DNA of 32,645 bases from Archaeoglobaceae archaeon. GTDB taxonomy: Archaea > Halobacteriota > Archaeoglobi > Archaeoglobales > Archaeoglobaceae. Below the pieces are notes generated by a model. That model made no database searches. It had not been told where the DNA came from and worked only from the letters and a program-made list of their open reading frames with translations. The DNA is taken from positions 1 to 32,645 of the forward strand of contig WAKM01000011.1 of the NCBI GenBank assembly GCA_015523335.1, given 5' to 3'. Below are positions 8,077 to 16,032 of the stretch, one piece after another; position 1 is the stretch's first letter; every line of letters begins with the position of its first letter. A program made the translations under genes and the position numbers.

Positions 8077-8865
8077 TTAAACTTCGATGACGCTACCGCT
8101 TCCAACCATCTTAAACCTATCTCCGAGCATTTCCATAAGCAAAAACTCCGCCTTCAATCCTGTGCAGTGGCAGGGTGCTATGAACTCGAAGTCGAGCTTG
8201 CTTATGATCTCTCTTATCTTTTCCGGGCTGTAAGCAATCAAATGCGTTCCGCCGACGATGAATTTTACCTCATCACCCGTCACTTCCTCAGCCCATCTTA
8301 CGGTATTTCTCAAACCGGAATGACAGCAACCGAGTATCAGCAGAACACCTTTATCCGTCTTTACAGCCAAACTCTGATCGTCCAATATCTTATCCTCTTC
8401 AAGTTTCCCATCCCTTATTATGTAAGAATCCTTAAGCAGAGCTGTCTCGAACTGCCTCGGAATTTCACCCAAAGCCCAAACGTTCTTCGATACTTCAATC
8501 GGCTCTCTATGCTCGATAATTTCCGCTTTATCTTCAATTCTTTCCCTTCTGAACGGAATTCCGATGTATTCACCCCTATAGATTCTCGGAAGGAATGCAT
8601 CGGGATGTGCATACAGCTTGACATCTCTCCTCAGAAAAGGTAAAAGTCCGCCGGTGTGATCGTAATGTCCGTGGCTAAGAACAATCTTTTTCGGAATCGG
8701 CTTACTCAGCAGTAGCAGGTTTTCGAATGCTATCCCGGTTTGCCCGGCATCGAAAAGTATGGGCTCAGAGCATTCAATCAAAGCCGAAAATCCCCATTCA
8801 GCCTTCAAGCCTTGAGGTCTCAGAGCTATAACCTTGTTATCGGATAATACGGTCACTTTAACCAT
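8077..8865 (-). CDS. MBL-fold metallohydrolase, methanopterin-linked (COG1237) family
   Basis: The 262-aa product has the metallo-beta-lactamase metal site SHGHYDHTGGL (about residues 63-73), a second motif GCCHSGLRN (about 176-184) and a late PCHCTG. This arrangement, with N-terminal VLSDNK and FDAGQTG, matches the COG1237 family, whose members are commonly annotated as 7,8-dihydropterin-6-methyl-4-(beta-D-ribofuranosyl)aminobenzene-5'-phosphate synthase, a step towards methanopterin. The specific reaction cannot be proved from sequence. The next gene downstream is a cyclo-ligase-like C1 enzyme, so a shared pterin or C1 theme is plausible. It begins 6 nt after the gamma-glutamylcyclotransferase-like gene. 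Confidence 0.85.
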   Translation of the reverse strand: MVKVTVLSDNKVIALRPQGLKAEWGFSALIECSEPILFDAGQTGIAFENLLLLSKPIPKKIVLSHGHYDHTGGLLPFLRRDVKLYAHPDAFLPRIYRGEYIGIPFRRERIEDKAEIIEHREPIEVSKNVWALGEIPRQFETALLKDSYIIRDGKLEEDKILDDQSLAVKTDKGVLLILGCCHSGLRNTVRWAEEVTGDEVKFIVGGTHLIAYSPEKIREIISKLDFEFIAPCHCTGLKAEFLLMEMLGDRFKMVGSGSVIEV

Positions 8866-8871
8866 GAGCTT

Positions 8872-9306
8872 CTATAATTCCTGCGTCCTTAATAAGCTTT
8901 CGAGCCATTTTATGTATTCCTCAGGCAAACGATGAAATTTTGCCCCTCTTACCATCTTCTCTATGCAAGATCTGTCAGGCTTTAATCTATCGTCAACGAA
9001 CTCAGGTTTGGCTATGTAAACCCACGCATCGCACTCGTTCCCATTAACTATAACCCTAATCAACCTCCTTTCATATTTGGGGCTTATCCTGTCGAGCTTT
9101 TGCAGATCCTTCTCATCTATCTCGTATATAACTCCCCAAACACCCCTTTCGCCGGGCTTTATGTTCGGATTCCCCTTACCCATTCCTTCCTTGTTAAATA
9201 CAACTTCGTATCCCGGCAAAAATGCGACCTTAGCTTTTGGTAACCTCTTGAATATCCTCCCAGCTTTTTCGGGATCCATCAATGTTCCGTAAACGAAGAG
9301 CCACAC
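8872..9306 (-). CDS. Gamma-glutamylcyclotransferase-like (AIG2/GGCT fold) protein
   Basis: The 144-aa product begins WLFVYGTLMDPEKA, the diagnostic YGTL loop of the AIG2/GGCT fold, followed by a PGYEVVFNKEG stretch and a GVWGVIYEIDEKDLQKLDRISPKYER segment whose glutamate could be the catalytic acid. Family members cyclise gamma-glutamyl compounds to 5-oxoproline or act on gamma-glutamylamines, but many archaeal members have no known substrate. The start is a GTG at 9304-9306, which places the YGTL motif at the N terminus as in relatives. The gene lies 19 nt behind the broken DUF72 gene and 6 nt before the MBL gene. Confidence 0.85.
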   Translation of the reverse strand: MWLFVYGTLMDPEKAGRIFKRLPKAKVAFLPGYEVVFNKEGMGKGNPNIKPGERGVWGVIYEIDEKDLQKLDRISPKYERRLIRVIVNGNECDAWVYIAKPEFVDDRLKPDRSCIEKMVRGAKFHRLPEEYIKWLESLLRTQEL

Positions 9307-9325
9307 ACCTAAGGAGTTTCAGTGG

Positions 9326-10032
9326 TCATATATTCGGTTCGGTTTGTAGGATACTCCGAAAAGTTCTCGCATCCTCAAACATGTAGACGTTGTTGAACAT
9401 AACGTAAACCTTCCTATCCAAACTTTTTACGTAAGATGCAAGCCATCTGAGTTCTTCTTCGCTATACTTATGCTTATACATCCGAGTATGCCCGTGAAGA
9501 CGGAAATAATAGATTTTGCCGTAAACGGGCTTTGAAACGAAGGGATCCACGGCATGAACCAAATCCAATTCCTCGCAAACAGCTTTTACGCTCTCATCCT
9601 TCCAACCTCTGGCTCGAAGGCGAAGATGAAGTCCCTCTCTACGGATGAGAAGAAATCCTTCATGTTTCGAATGTTTTCTTCTGTATCCTTAAACGACTTT
9701 GGAGTCTGAAATACGATAACCTTAGCCTTCAGTATTTTTGCGATTTCCTTGGTGATCTTCCAAGCTTCAAAAACTTCTTTGCAAGGTTTGAAAAATCCGG
9801 CATTTTTCGGCTTGTAACCCAACCTCTTGTATGTAGGTGAGTTTGGAGGGTGCGTTATAACCTGAAAAGCCTTCGCAGTAAATTCAAAATCTTCTGGAGC
9901 TTCCTTCCTCCATTTCTTAACCGTCGAAGGCTTCGGAGGCTTGTAGAAGGTTTGCTGAACCTCAACAACTGAAAAATTTTTGTAGTATTCCTCCTTTTTA
10001 ACCGGAAAACCACAACATCCGACCTTTATCAT
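9326..10032 (-). pseudogene. DUF72 (COG1801) gene broken by a one-base deletion
   Basis: The 5' part (10032 to about 9611) encodes KVGCCGFPVKKEEYYKNF, then VVEVQQTFYKPPKPSTVKKW and SSVERDFIFAFEP, the N-terminal two thirds of a DUF72 TIM-barrel protein. There the frame runs into EVGRMRA and a stop. The next frame, read from the same point, continues RGWKDESVKAVCEELDLVHAVDPF and runs to a stop at 9326 with FRLHGHTRMYKHKYS, the expected C-terminal part. A single missing base between 9610 and 9611 (TTC GAG CC- AGA GGT TGG) explains the break; restoring it gives about 235 aa, normal for the family. This is either a recent mutation or a sequencing error. DUF72 function is unknown. Start chosen at the ATG before IKVGCCG, 10 nt after the glycerate kinase stop. 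Confidence 0.85.
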
Positions 10033-10042
10033 AGTTCGCCGA

Positions 10043-11386
10043 TTACAAGACCACGGCCACAACTAAAGAGTTCACGTTTGTTTTGGTTGCTCCGGTAAAA
10101 ACTAAACCCTTAGCCACTTTCAAAGCCTCGTATGCGTTGTGATTGTTCAGGTATTCATCTACATCGATTCCGTTAGCCTCCAAAACAGCCAAAGTGTGGC
10201 TGTCAACGATTCCTCCTGCTGCATCCGTTGGACCATCCGTGCCGTCGGTGTCGATCGAGATTATACAGCATCCTCTAAGTTTGGCGATCTTTTTAGCAGA
10301 ACTCAAAGCCAACTCTTGATTTGGTCCACCCTTTCCAGCTTTGCCGGCTATGGTTACGGTAGTTTCACCTCCGAATATCAAAACTGCTGGCCTCTTAAAA
10401 GGTCTATCGTTTTTCCATACCTCCTGAACTATTGAAGCTATTACCGTTCCAACGTGTTTGGCTTCTCCTTCAAGCGCTGAAGTTACGATGTGTGCTGGAT
10501 AACCCAACTCTTTGGCTTTCTCGCGTGCAAACTCGCAAACCTTCTTCGAGCTACAGATCAGGAAGTTGTGGACGTTTTTAAGATCTTCTTTAAGTGTCTC
10601 CTCTCTCATTCCTTTCATTCCAAGCTCTATATGCTTTTTAACAGATTCTGGAACTTTATCCCAAATCGAATGGTTCCTGAGAACTTTATAAGCATCTTCG
10701 AATGTCGTCGGATCTTTAACCGTAATTCCGGAAGCTATGACCTCCAAGTTGTCCCCAACAACGTCGGAGATTATGAGTGATATAACCTCCCCTTTAACAT
10801 CTTTAACGAATTTGCCACCTTTAACCTTCGATATGTGCTTTCTGACTGTATTTATCTCGTGAATCTTAGCCCCACTTTTCAGCAGTAGCTCGTTCGTTTT
10901 GATTTTGTCTTGGAGCGATATTCCGTCTTCGGGCATCACGAACAATGCGGAACCTCCGCCGGAAACGAGAACGATCAGAATATCGTTTTTACCAACCTTC
11001 TTGACTATTTCTATCGCCTTTTCAGCTCCCCTGACGGAGTTCTCATCGGGAATTGGATGTCCAGCTTCTACGACATCTATTCTGCTTAACGGTATTGCGT
11101 AGCCGTATTTCGTTATAGCGATACCTTCCTTAATCTTACTACCCAAAAGCTCTTCTATAGCCTTTGCCATCGGGCATGAAGCCTTACCAATCGCAACAAC
11201 GTAGATATCTCCTACAATTTCGAAGCTTCTTCCCTCCACAACGATTCTGCTACCTTCAACTCTAACGCTCTCCTTAACGATTCTATACGGATCTGCCTTT
11301 GAAATGACGTGCTCGACTATTTGCAAGGCTGTATCTTTGGCTTCAACATCGCCGAAGCTCAAAATTTCATCCTTATTTTTGATCAT
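10043..11386 (-). CDS. gck: Glycerate 2-kinase (MOFRL family)
   Basis: The enzyme phosphorylates D-glycerate with ATP to 2-phosphoglycerate, feeding glycolysis. The 447-aa product has the family's N-terminal Rossmann-like half (VVAIGKASCPMAKAIEE, EAGHPIPDENSVRGAEKA, LVSGGGSALFVMPE) and the MOFRL C-terminal domain with FGGETTVTIAGKAGKGGPNQELALS and IDTDGTDGPTDAAGG. Length is normal. It starts 1 nt after the GH38 stop with a strong GGAGG ribosome-binding sequence that lies in the last GH38 codons, so the two genes are translationally tied. Glycerate is exactly the product a mannosylglycerate hydrolase would release, which makes this gene a natural recycling partner for the upstream cluster. Confidence 0.93.
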   Translation of the reverse strand: MIKNKDEILSFGDVEAKDTALQIVEHVISKADPYRIVKESVRVEGSRIVVEGRSFEIVGDIYVVAIGKASCPMAKAIEELLGSKIKEGIAITKYGYAIPLSRIDVVEAGHPIPDENSVRGAEKAIEIVKKVGKNDILIVLVSGGGSALFVMPEDGISLQDKIKTNELLLKSGAKIHEINTVRKHISKVKGGKFVKDVKGEVISLIISDVVGDNLEVIASGITVKDPTTFEDAYKVLRNHSIWDKVPESVKKHIELGMKGMREETLKEDLKNVHNFLICSSKKVCEFAREKAKELGYPAHIVTSALEGEAKHVGTVIASIVQEVWKNDRPFKRPAVLIFGGETTVTIAGKAGKGGPNQELALSSAKKIAKLRGCCIISIDTDGTDGPTDAAGGIVDSHTLAVLEANGIDVDEYLNNHNAYEALKVAKGLVFTGATKTNVNSLVVAVVL

Positions 11387-11387
11387 C

Positions 11388-13982
11388 TTACTCCTCCTTA
11401 AGCTTAATTCTAAGAGTAACGATTTCGAACGGATTTATTTCGAATCTAACCTTATTGCCATCAATTTCTACTTCCTTGTCGAATTCTTCAACGTATTCCT
11501 CGAGTAGATTTACGACCTTAGCGAATTCAACATCTCTGAAGAACTCTATCTCAGCCTTCGCCCTTTCCCCCGTTGCCTCGTAAACCCTTACGATGATATC
11601 ATCACCCTCTTCAGATCTCTTCAAAGCGGTTAGGATGACATTATCCGGCTTAACCCTCAGGAACGATCTGGAAGGTCTGAACTTTCTGTCAGGTGGGATC
11701 TGCAAAGCGATCAGATCGTAGTTGAATTCGTAACCCATCTTATACGATTTCGCATCCTTCCAAGTTCCTTCGTGCGGATAAACCGAGTATTTGAACTCGT
11801 ATCGTTTGTTGAGCTCCATAGCATCGTAAACCGGAATTACCGGCCCCTCTTTGCCGTGAGATAGCAGATCCACAGATCTCAGCAGTGTGATGTATATTGA
11901 GCCATCTCTAACTTCGTTTTCTGGAGTTCCTCTGTTCATAACGGTTACACCATACTTATCGTTGCTGTAATCTATCCATCTCAGCGAAGGATAGACACCG
12001 GAAGGTTTCTCAACCCAACCCTCCGGATTAAAGTAATACATGTTCGTCTTTCTGTTTATAGCTCCGAACTGCATGTCGCACGTGTATTCCTCCTCCTTTA
12101 TGTTCGTCTTGAACCTCACTCTTATCCTCGTCCTCGGATGTTTGTTCTCAACTACGGTTACGAAATCTATTCGCGGCAAGTCTCTGTATACTATTATCTT
12201 CTTGATGAACGACACGTAGTTGTGTTTCCAAATAACTGGTTTCCATTTCTCGGTGAGTCTGTATGGCCAGATTAGGGAGTAGTATCTGGTTTCGACCGTT
12301 ATTATAACCCTCAGCGGCGTATCCTCGACGGTTAGATTATCGACCTTAAACCTACCGAATCTAATTCCTTCGCCACCTTCAGCCTTAACGGGCGTTTCTA
12401 TGTCCTCGTAGTGATGGTAGAGATCTCCGGCTTCGCTGTCAACGACCATCTCGTTTCCTTCGTAAAGAATGACGTCATCGCCCTTACTTACCATGATTAT
12501 TCCGTTCTCTGGATTGAAGTTAACTCGGAAGAACTTGTTGTTGATTACCGTGGAACCCCTAATTAGGTGTCTGTCCGTCTTCTCTTCTGGCTCTCTTTCG
12601 ATAAGCTTGTAAACCTTATAGCCTAACGCAGGAACTTCTGCAACGAAACCGATTCTCGCATAACCTATCGAGCCATCGTAGTATCTGCTTATCTTGATTA
12701 TATCCACCCTCCTCTCTTCATCCCCGCACTTCACACCCTTTATGTCGTAAATGTAACCCCTGTCAAAGCTTAGATCTACCTCAACCCAATTTTCCACATC
12801 CCAAGAGAGCGGATTGAAAACTACTATGTCCCCAGCCATCGACTCGTTCGAATCCACATCGAGTATGCACCTGAGTATGTCTTCCATCAGATGCGGAATC
12901 TTCATTTTTAGGAAGCTTATGTTGTATCTAACTTCGGTGTAACCTTCATCCGCACCCGTTCCCGGCAGTATGTCGTGGAAAGCGTTGAACAGTATCTTCT
13001 TCCAGCAGTTGTCGAGTTCTTCCGTATGATACTGACCAGACAGAAGACTGCAAACGGTATCGAACCTCTCAAGGGTTAGCAGATCGCATTCGAGCCTTCT
13101 CAAATTGAGCTTGATCCAGATTCTGCTCGATGCCGTATCCGGAAATACCGGCGAAAATCTTCCGCAATACATCTCCCCCTTCCTAACCGGCAACCTATCA
13201 GCGAATTTCTCAACCTCCCTGAAGAATTCCAAGGGAGTGGAGATCTTCATTATCGAACTTTCGTGAGTTTCGTTCCATCTCTTCACAGCCTCTACGATCT
13301 CCTCCTGCGGAGGCGTAGAGCCGCTACCGGAAGGCATCAGAATGTGATTTGAAAACGCGCACTCCTTAAGGAAACTGTAACTGTCCTCCCACTTGTCTAT
13401 GTAAAGACCAGCTCTGTATCCTAACGGAAAAACGTGAGCTATGATCCTCGTTCCGTCCAAACCTTCCCAGACGAATTCCGAAGGTTTTATTTCTGGGCAC
13501 CCCCTCCTAAATGCTACATATTTGTAGCCGCTCTTTCTGTAAATTTGAGGCAGTTGGGCGTTCAAGCCAAAGCTGTCAGCCTGCCACATAACTTCCACAT
13601 CTTTTCCGAATTTCTGCCTGACGTATCTCTTCCCAAATAAGATCTCCCTGACGAGGGTCTCCTCTTGGGGCAACATAGTATCCGCCATTAAATACTCCCC
13701 ATCCGCAATCTCGATCCTACCTTCTCGCACGAAGTTGCGAATCTTTTCAAAAAGCTCTGGATATCTGCTTTCGATCTCTTCGAGCAGAAAAGCTTGCTCG
13801 ATCAGAAACTTGTATTCATCGAACTCCTCAAGTATCTCAATAACTTTTTTTAGAATAAAGTCTATATTTATATAGAAATAATCTTCTTTCGTAAATACCC
13901 AAACTGCGTCGTAGTGCGTGTGCGGAACGACGTAAATAACGTCTTTTTCCTTCTTAATCTCTTCCGAGCCGTTCTCGGACAT
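11388..13982 (-). CDS. Glycoside hydrolase family 38 alpha-mannosidase, putative mannosylglycerate hydrolase
   Basis: The 864-aa product has a GH38 catalytic domain at residues about 15-345: the metal-binding HTHYDAVW (His23 and Asp25 correspond to zinc ligands), WQADSFGLNAQLPQI with Asp136 as likely nucleophile, and FHDILPGTGADEGY with His336 as a further ligand. The rest is the beta-rich C-terminal region usual for the family. No signal peptide is seen, so it acts in the cytosol. GH38 includes alpha-mannosidases and the bacterial MngB that cleaves phosphorylated mannosylglycerate. Its place 4 nt after the mannosyl-3-phosphoglycerate phosphatase gene and 1 nt before glycerate kinase strongly suggests that it splits mannosylglycerate to mannose and glycerate. 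The family call is seen in sequence; the substrate is inference. Confidence 0.9.
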   Translation of the reverse strand: MSENGSEEIKKEKDVIYVVPHTHYDAVWVFTKEDYFYINIDFILKKVIEILEEFDEYKFLIEQAFLLEEIESRYPELFEKIRNFVREGRIEIADGEYLMADTMLPQEETLVREILFGKRYVRQKFGKDVEVMWQADSFGLNAQLPQIYRKSGYKYVAFRRGCPEIKPSEFVWEGLDGTRIIAHVFPLGYRAGLYIDKWEDSYSFLKECAFSNHILMPSGSGSTPPQEEIVEAVKRWNETHESSIMKISTPLEFFREVEKFADRLPVRKGEMYCGRFSPVFPDTASSRIWIKLNLRRLECDLLTLERFDTVCSLLSGQYHTEELDNCWKKILFNAFHDILPGTGADEGYTEVRYNISFLKMKIPHLMEDILRCILDVDSNESMAGDIVVFNPLSWDVENWVEVDLSFDRGYIYDIKGVKCGDEERRVDIIKISRYYDGSIGYARIGFVAEVPALGYKVYKLIEREPEEKTDRHLIRGSTVINNKFFRVNFNPENGIIMVSKGDDVILYEGNEMVVDSEAGDLYHHYEDIETPVKAEGGEGIRFGRFKVDNLTVEDTPLRVIITVETRYYSLIWPYRLTEKWKPVIWKHNYVSFIKKIIVYRDLPRIDFVTVVENKHPRTRIRVRFKTNIKEEEYTCDMQFGAINRKTNMYYFNPEGWVEKPSGVYPSLRWIDYSNDKYGVTVMNRGTPENEVRDGSIYITLLRSVDLLSHGKEGPVIPVYDAMELNKRYEFKYSVYPHEGTWKDAKSYKMGYEFNYDLIALQIPPDRKFRPSRSFLRVKPDNVILTALKRSEEGDDIIVRVYEATGERAKAEIEFFRDVEFAKVVNLLEEYVEEFDKEVEIDGNKVRFEINPFEIVTLRIKLKEE

Positions 13983-13986
13983 GGTA

Positions 13987-14760
13987 TCACCCTAAAACGA
14001 ACTTCTCAACGACTTCAACCCATCCCACCGTTGCTATACCCTCCGCTTTATAAAGATTTTTAATATTTATGTTCGCCCAACAATCGGGGTTCTTCACAAG
14101 GGCCGGAATGTCCACCGCTCTGAGCATAGGCTCGTCGGTGTATGAGTTTCCGATTCCTACGGTTACGACATCTCCGTAAAGTTCCCTGTAAAGATCGGTC
14201 AGAATTCTGACCGCTTTCCCCTTATCCGCATTCTTTCCGTATACGTGAATAAACCTACCGCCCACCACGACGTTAAAATCCTTCTCAAGTTCTTTTAGAG
14301 CTCCCTCTTCCGCAAAAACTATCGTTTCGCTGAATTCCCTGATCTTTGCGAGTTTTGCGAGCTCCAAACTCAAGCCGGTAACCTTGGCTACCTCCTCTAC
14401 GCTCATGAAGTAGTAGCTCTTTATTTCATACTTCTTCCTCAGTTCTTCGATCTTGTTCACTATTTTCTCGTATTCAACTCCCAAAACTATGACCTCGTAG
14501 CCATCCCTCGACTCTCCGCACCTCCTCGCAAAGTAACCTTTCGGAACGTATATCGCTGAGCCGTCCTCAACGATAAACGGATCGTTTATTCCCATCTCAG
14601 CTCTAAAAACTTCCTGTTCGGCTTTCGTTTTTGCCGAACAGAAAACTATAGGAACTCCGAGACTTTTGAGCTTGTCTATCGTTGGTTTTGCGTAATCGAA
14701 GGAGTAGTTTTCGTCTAAAAGAGTCCCGTCTAAGTCCGTAAATACGACGAATTTACTCAT
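13987..14760 (-). CDS. mpgP: Mannosyl-3-phosphoglycerate phosphatase
   Basis: The HAD-family enzyme removes phosphate from mannosyl-3-phosphoglycerate to give mannosylglycerate, a compatible solute of thermophiles. The 257-aa product has the nucleophile motif FTDLDGTLLDENY (Asp9 and Asp11), VFCSAKTKAEQEVF, the family segment FIVEDGSAIYVPKGYF, HVYGKNADKGKAVRIL and the acidic motif GIGNSYTDEPML, all as expected for the MpgP subfamily. The start is the ATG at 14758-14760; a GTG one codon upstream is also possible. It follows mpgS by 17 nt and precedes GH38 by 4 nt; the stop codon sits inside a GGGTGAT that can act as ribosome binding site for GH38. Confidence 0.94.
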   Translation of the reverse strand: MSKFVVFTDLDGTLLDENYSFDYAKPTIDKLKSLGVPIVFCSAKTKAEQEVFRAEMGINDPFIVEDGSAIYVPKGYFARRCGESRDGYEVIVLGVEYEKIVNKIEELRKKYEIKSYYFMSVEEVAKVTGLSLELAKLAKIREFSETIVFAEEGALKELEKDFNVVVGGRFIHVYGKNADKGKAVRILTDLYRELYGDVVTVGIGNSYTDEPMLRAVDIPALVKNPDCWANINIKNLYKAEGIATVGWVEVVEKFVLG

Positions 14761-14777
14761 CACTATTATTAAGATGA

Positions 14778-15947
14778 TTATCCATACATTATAAACGTTT
14801 CGGAGTATTCGTCTAAGAGTTTATTGAACTCCTTTATATCAATCGAATTTATAGGTGGCATAATTTCGTTCTTTTTTATTTCCGTTTTTCTTTTTATCAC
14901 TCCGTTCCTCTTCAACTCCTCTACGATGTCGTTTCTGAGCTTTTCATTCGAAAGCTTGCTGTGGTATATGGTTGCCAGAGACTGGAGAAGCATCTCCTTT
15001 ATGTGCTCGTCGCCCTTTTCCTCATGTATATGCGGGTTGAGCGTTTCGATTTGGTAGACTTCGATCCCGGAAGTTACGGCTTCCTTAAACTTTGTTTCGC
15101 CTTTCCAGAACTCCTCAAGGAGATACACCAGCTGGTAAGGCTCGATTGAGTAGCCGGTGGAAAACGCCATAATTTCGGCCAGCTTCATCGTCATCGCGTG
15201 CTCGCCGGCGTTTCCGGTTTTGATTATGTTCGTTTCGAATCCTGTTTGAACGGCTAAAAGCATGTTGAGGTATCTGTTCGTAATTTCGGAAACCCTTCCC
15301 CATTTTCTGAAGTAGAGCCTATCTTCGATTACCTTCGGCTTGTATCTCCAGTGAAGCCTAACCATAGAGTATGGAGTGTTGGAAATGCTTAGCCCGGCGC
15401 AGTAGAGTCTGACGTATTCGTTTACGGAACAGGGAATGTAATTATCGGCATCGACAAAACCGACGTAATCGCTACCGATCCTCTTGGCAAGAAGCAAACC
15501 GATGATCATTCCCTCAGCCTTACCGTTCCTAACGAAACCGGTCTCATCCAAAATGTACTCATAGCCGACTTCCTTAAAAGCAACACCCAGACCGGGATCC
15601 TTTTGATGAATTAAAACGATGGGATGCTTAGTAACTCTATAAAAATCGGAAATTAGGTCTCTCTCCATTTTAAATATATCCTTCTCTCCCCTCTGGCTGT
15701 TCGAAACCACGACTATGTTGCATCCCAACGGAATGGACCTAAGAACTCCGTCGAGCAGATGCATCTTCTCATCCTTTATCGGAACGACTATCGTCATTCT
15801 GTTGAGAATCTCCTCCATCTCCTCTTTCGAAAATCCTCGGAGTAATTCCGAATGAACTTCCTCGGATTCGAATTTCAGGACTCTCTGAACTTCGTGGATT
15901 TTGATGCACCCAAATATCTCCGTATGCTTGGGCAACTCTATGAGCAT
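14778..15947 (-). CDS. mpgS: Mannosyl-3-phosphoglycerate synthase (GT55)
   Basis: The glycosyltransferase moves mannose from GDP-mannose to 3-phosphoglycerate, the committed step of mannosylglycerate synthesis. The 389-aa product has the family motifs TIVVPIKDEKMHLLDGVL (about residues 52-69), IVVVSNS, HQKDPGLGVAFKEVGY, VRNGKAEGMIIGLL and the metal-binding FVDADNYIP (Asp166 and Asp168). Further on, FRKWGRVSEITNRYLN and QTGFETNIIKTGNAGEHAM match MpgS. Length is normal and the phosphatase is a separate gene. It is first in the cluster, with a TATA box at 15970-15977 about 26 nt before the ATG, so transcripts are probably leaderless. Neighbours complete the solute pathway. Confidence 0.95.
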   Translation of the reverse strand: MLIELPKHTEIFGCIKIHEVQRVLKFESEEVHSELLRGFSKEEMEEILNRMTIVVPIKDEKMHLLDGVLRSIPLGCNIVVVSNSQRGEKDIFKMERDLISDFYRVTKHPIVLIHQKDPGLGVAFKEVGYEYILDETGFVRNGKAEGMIIGLLLAKRIGSDYVGFVDADNYIPCSVNEYVRLYCAGLSISNTPYSMVRLHWRYKPKVIEDRLYFRKWGRVSEITNRYLNMLLAVQTGFETNIIKTGNAGEHAMTMKLAEIMAFSTGYSIEPYQLVYLLEEFWKGETKFKEAVTSGIEVYQIETLNPHIHEEKGDEHIKEMLLQSLATIYHSKLSNEKLRNDIVEELKRNGVIKRKTEIKKNEIMPPINSIDIKEFNKLLDEYSETFIMYG

Positions 15948-15969
15948 TAATTAAGTTTTAAAGGGAGGA

Positions 15970-15977
15970 TATATAAA
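15970..15977 (-). promoter_or_regulatory. TATA box of the mannosylglycerate operon
   Basis: On the minus strand TTTATATA is centred about 26 nt before the mpgS ATG, ideal spacing for a leaderless archaeal transcript. It is the only convincing promoter seen ahead of the eight-gene cluster. The divergent argS promoter is only about 25 nt away, so the two could influence each other. Confidence 0.65.
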
Positions 15978-15997
15978 GGTTAGGACATACTTCCGAG

Positions 15998-16010
15998 GAT
16001 AATAATTTAA
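15998..16010 (+). promoter_or_regulatory. TATA-like box of argS
   Basis: GATAATAATTTAA lies about 27 nt before the argS ATG at 16033, fitting a leaderless transcript. A purine-rich stretch (CGAGGA) just upstream could be the TFB element. Spacing is the only support. Confidence 0.45.
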
Positions 16011-16032
16011 GTCTCGCTTTCAATCTGCAAAT

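Noticed and set aside
8017-8643. A 208-codon plus-strand frame opposite the MBL-fold gene
   Set aside because: It is the mirror of a gene with full metal-binding motifs; its translation shows no domain.
9586-9625. Programmed frameshift in the DUF72 gene
   Set aside because: The site TTCGAGCCAGAGG has no slippery run or obvious stimulatory structure, so mutation or sequencing error is simpler.
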